This document shows positions 7,178 through 8,490 of a stretch of DNA of 8,490 nt, one piece after another. The stretch is from the NCBI GenBank assembly GCA_003645605.1, contig QNAY01000040.1, positions 1 through 8,490 on the forward strand, read 5' to 3'. How positions within the stretch are numbered: the first letter of the stretch is position 1; the number at the start of each line of letters is the position of its first letter. This stretch comes from Thermodesulfobacteriota bacterium (GTDB taxonomy: Bacteria > Desulfobacterota > Dissulfuribacteria > Dissulfuribacterales > UBA3076). Made by a program: the position numbers and the translations under genes. A model generated the notes under the pieces. It made no database searches, was not told the DNA's origin, and worked only from the letters and a program-made list of their open reading frames with translations.

Positions 7178-8389
7178 GTGCAGATATTTATCATAGCCGG
7201 AGAGGCATCCGGCGACCTTCATGGTTCAAACCTTATCCGTGCCCTTAAGGCCAGACTACCACAGACAAGATTTGTAGGCATAGGCGGTCCAAAAATGGAG
7301 GAGGCAGGGCTGGAGCTACTGTTTCCAAGCTCTGATCTCGCTGTGGTGGGGGTGGTGGAGGTCATCGGTCATATCAGCCCGATTTTAAAGGCCTTTGGCC
7401 GTACCACAGCATGGCTCCGCAAAGAGAGACCGGATTTACTCATTCTCATAGATTATCCGGAGTTCAACCTCCAGGTGGCCGGCAGGGCAAAGAAGCTGGG
7501 AATCCCCATATTTTACTATATCAGCCCCCAGGTATGGGCCTGGCGACAGGGCAGAGTGAAAAAACTTCGTCGTCTGGTAGATCGAATGGCTGTAATCTTG
7601 CCGTTTGAGGAAGCCTTTTTCAGATCTCGCGGCATGGAAGTGAGTTTTGTGGGCCATCCCCTTCTTGACGTAGCCAAGGCCGAGATTTCCAAAACCGAAT
7701 TTTGCAAAGAGGCAGGGCTCAATCCGGAAAAGCCGATAGTGGGACTTGTCCCCGGCAGCCGAAAGAGCGAGATCTCCAGGCTATTTCCCGTGATGGCAGG
7801 TGCTGCCGAGAAAATTTTTCAAGATAGGCAAGATGTCCAGTTTGTGGTACCGCTTGCTCCATCCCTTGATCCCGGAATTCTGGAATCACTCAGTCACCAA
7901 ATTACCAAATCACCAAATCACCAAATTATTCGGGTGGTGAAAGGGCGGACCTATGATGCCATAGCCGCTTCTGACCTGATACTTGCGGCCTCTGGAACCG
8001 TCACCCTTGAGGCTGCTATTCTGGAAACTCCTATGGTAGTCACTTACAAGGTGTCACCTGTTACATGTTTTTTGGGGAGATTCCTTATAAAGGTGTCTTT
8101 TGCATCCCTGGTAAACCTGATTGCGGGACGCCGGGTAGTAACTGAGGTAATTCAGCAAGATGTCACTCCTGAGCGACTCTCTCAAGAGGCGTTGTCTCTA
8201 CTCAGGGACGACGCCGGGAGGGAGAATATGATCAAGGACTTGAAAGAGGTAAAAAACGCCCTGGGTGGATCAGGAGCGGCGGAAAGGGCGGCAGACCTTG
8301 CCATGGAACTGATTTTCTGCACGCGCATAGTGTCTGAACGAAAAAGCCGTTCAGACACAATTTTGAATTTCCGTTCAGGCACTAATTAG
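7178..8389 (+). CDS. lpxB: Lipid-A-disaccharide synthase LpxB with repeat-derived insert and C-terminus
   Basis: LpxB (GT family 19) condenses UDP-2,3-diacylglucosamine with lipid X to give the beta-1,6 disaccharide at the inner face of the inner membrane. Family marks in order: GEASGD (8-13), LIDYPEFN with Asp92, SPQVWAWR (116-123), FVGHPLLD, PGSRKSEI with Arg195, ASGTVTLEAAI and NLIAGRRVVTEVIQ. Asp92 and Arg195 match the essential Asp98 and Arg201 of H. influenzae and E. coli type enzymes (recalled). The 403 residues exceed the usual 380 or so. Two stretches come from repeats: about 240-250 (HQITKSPNHQI), from an 8 bp tandem array just before VVKGRTYDA, and 384-403, from a palindromic repeat that also provides the TAG stop. 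The core motifs are intact and the frame is open, so the enzyme is probably functional. GTG start with AGGA upstream. Confidence 0.95.
   Translation: MQIFIIAGEASGDLHGSNLIRALKARLPQTRFVGIGGPKMEEAGLELLFPSSDLAVVGVVEVIGHISPILKAFGRTTAWLRKERPDLLILIDYPEFNLQVAGRAKKLGIPIFYYISPQVWAWRQGRVKKLRRLVDRMAVILPFEEAFFRSRGMEVSFVGHPLLDVAKAEISKTEFCKEAGLNPEKPIVGLVPGSRKSEISRLFPVMAGAAEKIFQDRQDVQFVVPLAPSLDPGILESLSHQITKSPNHQIIRVVKGRTYDAIAASDLILAASGTVTLEAAILETPMVVTYKVSPVTCFLGRFLIKVSFASLVNLIAGRRVVTEVIQQDVTPERLSQEALSLLRDDAGRENMIKDLKEVKNALGGSGAAERAADLAMELIFCTRIVSERKSRSDTILNFRSGTN
7895..7926. repeat. 8 bp tandem repeat (CACCAAAT) x4 inside lpxB
   Basis: Four 8 bp units lie within the lpxB reading frame: CACCAAAT (7895-7902), TACCAAAT (7903-7910), CACCAAAT (7911-7918) and CACCAAAT (7919-7926). 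They encode residues 240-250, HQITKSPNHQI, probably in a surface loop between the last N-domain strands and VVKGRTYDA. The unit is the reverse complement of the array after bamA (2878-2909). Loss or gain of a single unit would shift the frame. Confidence 0.88.
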
Positions 8390-8403
8390 TGTCTGAACGA
8401 AAA
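8328..8403. repeat. Paired palindromic (REP/MITE-like) repeat at the lpxB 3' end
   Basis: The 17 bp TAGTGTCTGAACGAAAA occurs exactly at 8328-8344 and again at 8387-8403. Each copy faces an inverted partner. GTGTCTGAACG (8330-8340) pairs perfectly with CGTTCAGACAC (8348-8358) across a 7-base loop. CGTTCAGGCAC (8372-8382) pairs with GTGTCTGAACG (8389-8399) with one G-U position across TAATTA. The two hairpins form a head-to-tail pair like a REP doublet. The first half is translated as the end of LpxB and the second supplies its TAG stop (8387-8389). No T-run follows, so this is not a typical intrinsic terminator. Confidence 0.85.
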
Positions 8404-8418
8404 CTAACCAAAACTGTC

Positions 8419-8490
8419 ATTTCGAGCAAAGCGAGAAATCTTATCGTACTGAAAATACAGGCATTAAAGATTTCTCCCTACGGTCGAAAT
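8419..8490. repeat. Imperfect inverted-repeat element, cut by the window end
   Basis: The left arm at 8419-8442 (starting ATTTCGAGCAAAGCGAG) and the right arm at 8467-8490 are inverted copies of 24 bases with four mismatches by my alignment, enclosing a 24-base centre. The bases TGTC before the left arm suggest the right arm continues past the window. The arms resemble the ATTTCGAGC...GAGAAATCTT inverted repeats I recall as widely dispersed in bacterial and metagenomic DNA. No gene is visible here. Confidence 0.75.

Noticed and set aside
7895..8389. lpxB as a pseudogene because of repeat insertions
   Set aside because: The frame stays open through both repeats, and the conserved motifs before and after the internal array are present.
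8330..8399. Intrinsic terminator of the operon
   Set aside because: The hairpins are good, but neither is followed by a run of T on the + strand, and the first lies within the lpxB reading frame. They fit a dispersed palindromic repeat better.

Overview
This 8.5 kb window carries one co-directional (+ strand) outer-membrane and lipid A gene cluster from a Gram-negative bacterium. The order is bamA, lpxD, fabZ, lpxA, lpxI, a Gfo/Idh/MocA oxidoreductase, lpxB. Three things point to Desulfobacterota or a related (former deltaproteobacterial) anaerobe: LpxI as the UDP-diacylglucosamine hydrolase instead of LpxH, an oxidoreductase gene between lpxI and lpxB, and a BamA with an extra TolB/FlgO-like N-terminal domain. 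This placement is inferred from gene order and family recall, not from a search.

Layout: 1-156 is a very AT-rich leader (44 of 156 bases are G or C by hand count). bamA (157-2877) is followed by a 35 bp gap filled by an 8 bp tandem repeat. Next come lpxD (2913-3965) and fabZ (3949-4395), which overlap by 17 bp. A gap of about 100 bp holds an eight-unit, 8 bp tandem array that can fold into one long hairpin. lpxA (4497-5306) and lpxI (5306-6139) share one base. The oxidoreductase (6188-7144, TTG start) ends inside a 7 bp tandem array. lpxB (7178-8389, GTG start) contains four copies of the same 8 bp unit found after bamA, in opposite orientation, and takes its last 20 codons and stop from a palindromic dispersed repeat. 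The window ends inside a second inverted-repeat element.

Function: FabZ makes the trans-2-enoyl-ACPs of fatty acid elongation and competes for 3-hydroxyacyl-ACP. LpxA and LpxD use 3-hydroxyacyl-ACP for the O/N-acylation of the UDP-sugar. LpxI hydrolyses UDP-diacylglucosamine to lipid X, and LpxB joins lipid X with another UDP-diacylglucosamine to give the disaccharide. LpxC, LpxK and the Kdo transferase are not here. BamA inserts beta-barrel proteins into the outer membrane. The oxidoreductase may be GnnA-like (3-oxidation of UDP-GlcNAc toward a 2,3-diamino sugar), but no aminotransferase partner is present in the window.

The genes are ordinary housekeeping genes. What is unusual is the repeats: three short tandem arrays with 7-8 bp units lie at gene junctions, one more lies inside lpxB, and two palindromic elements sit at the 3' end. 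I see no convincing new multi-gene system.
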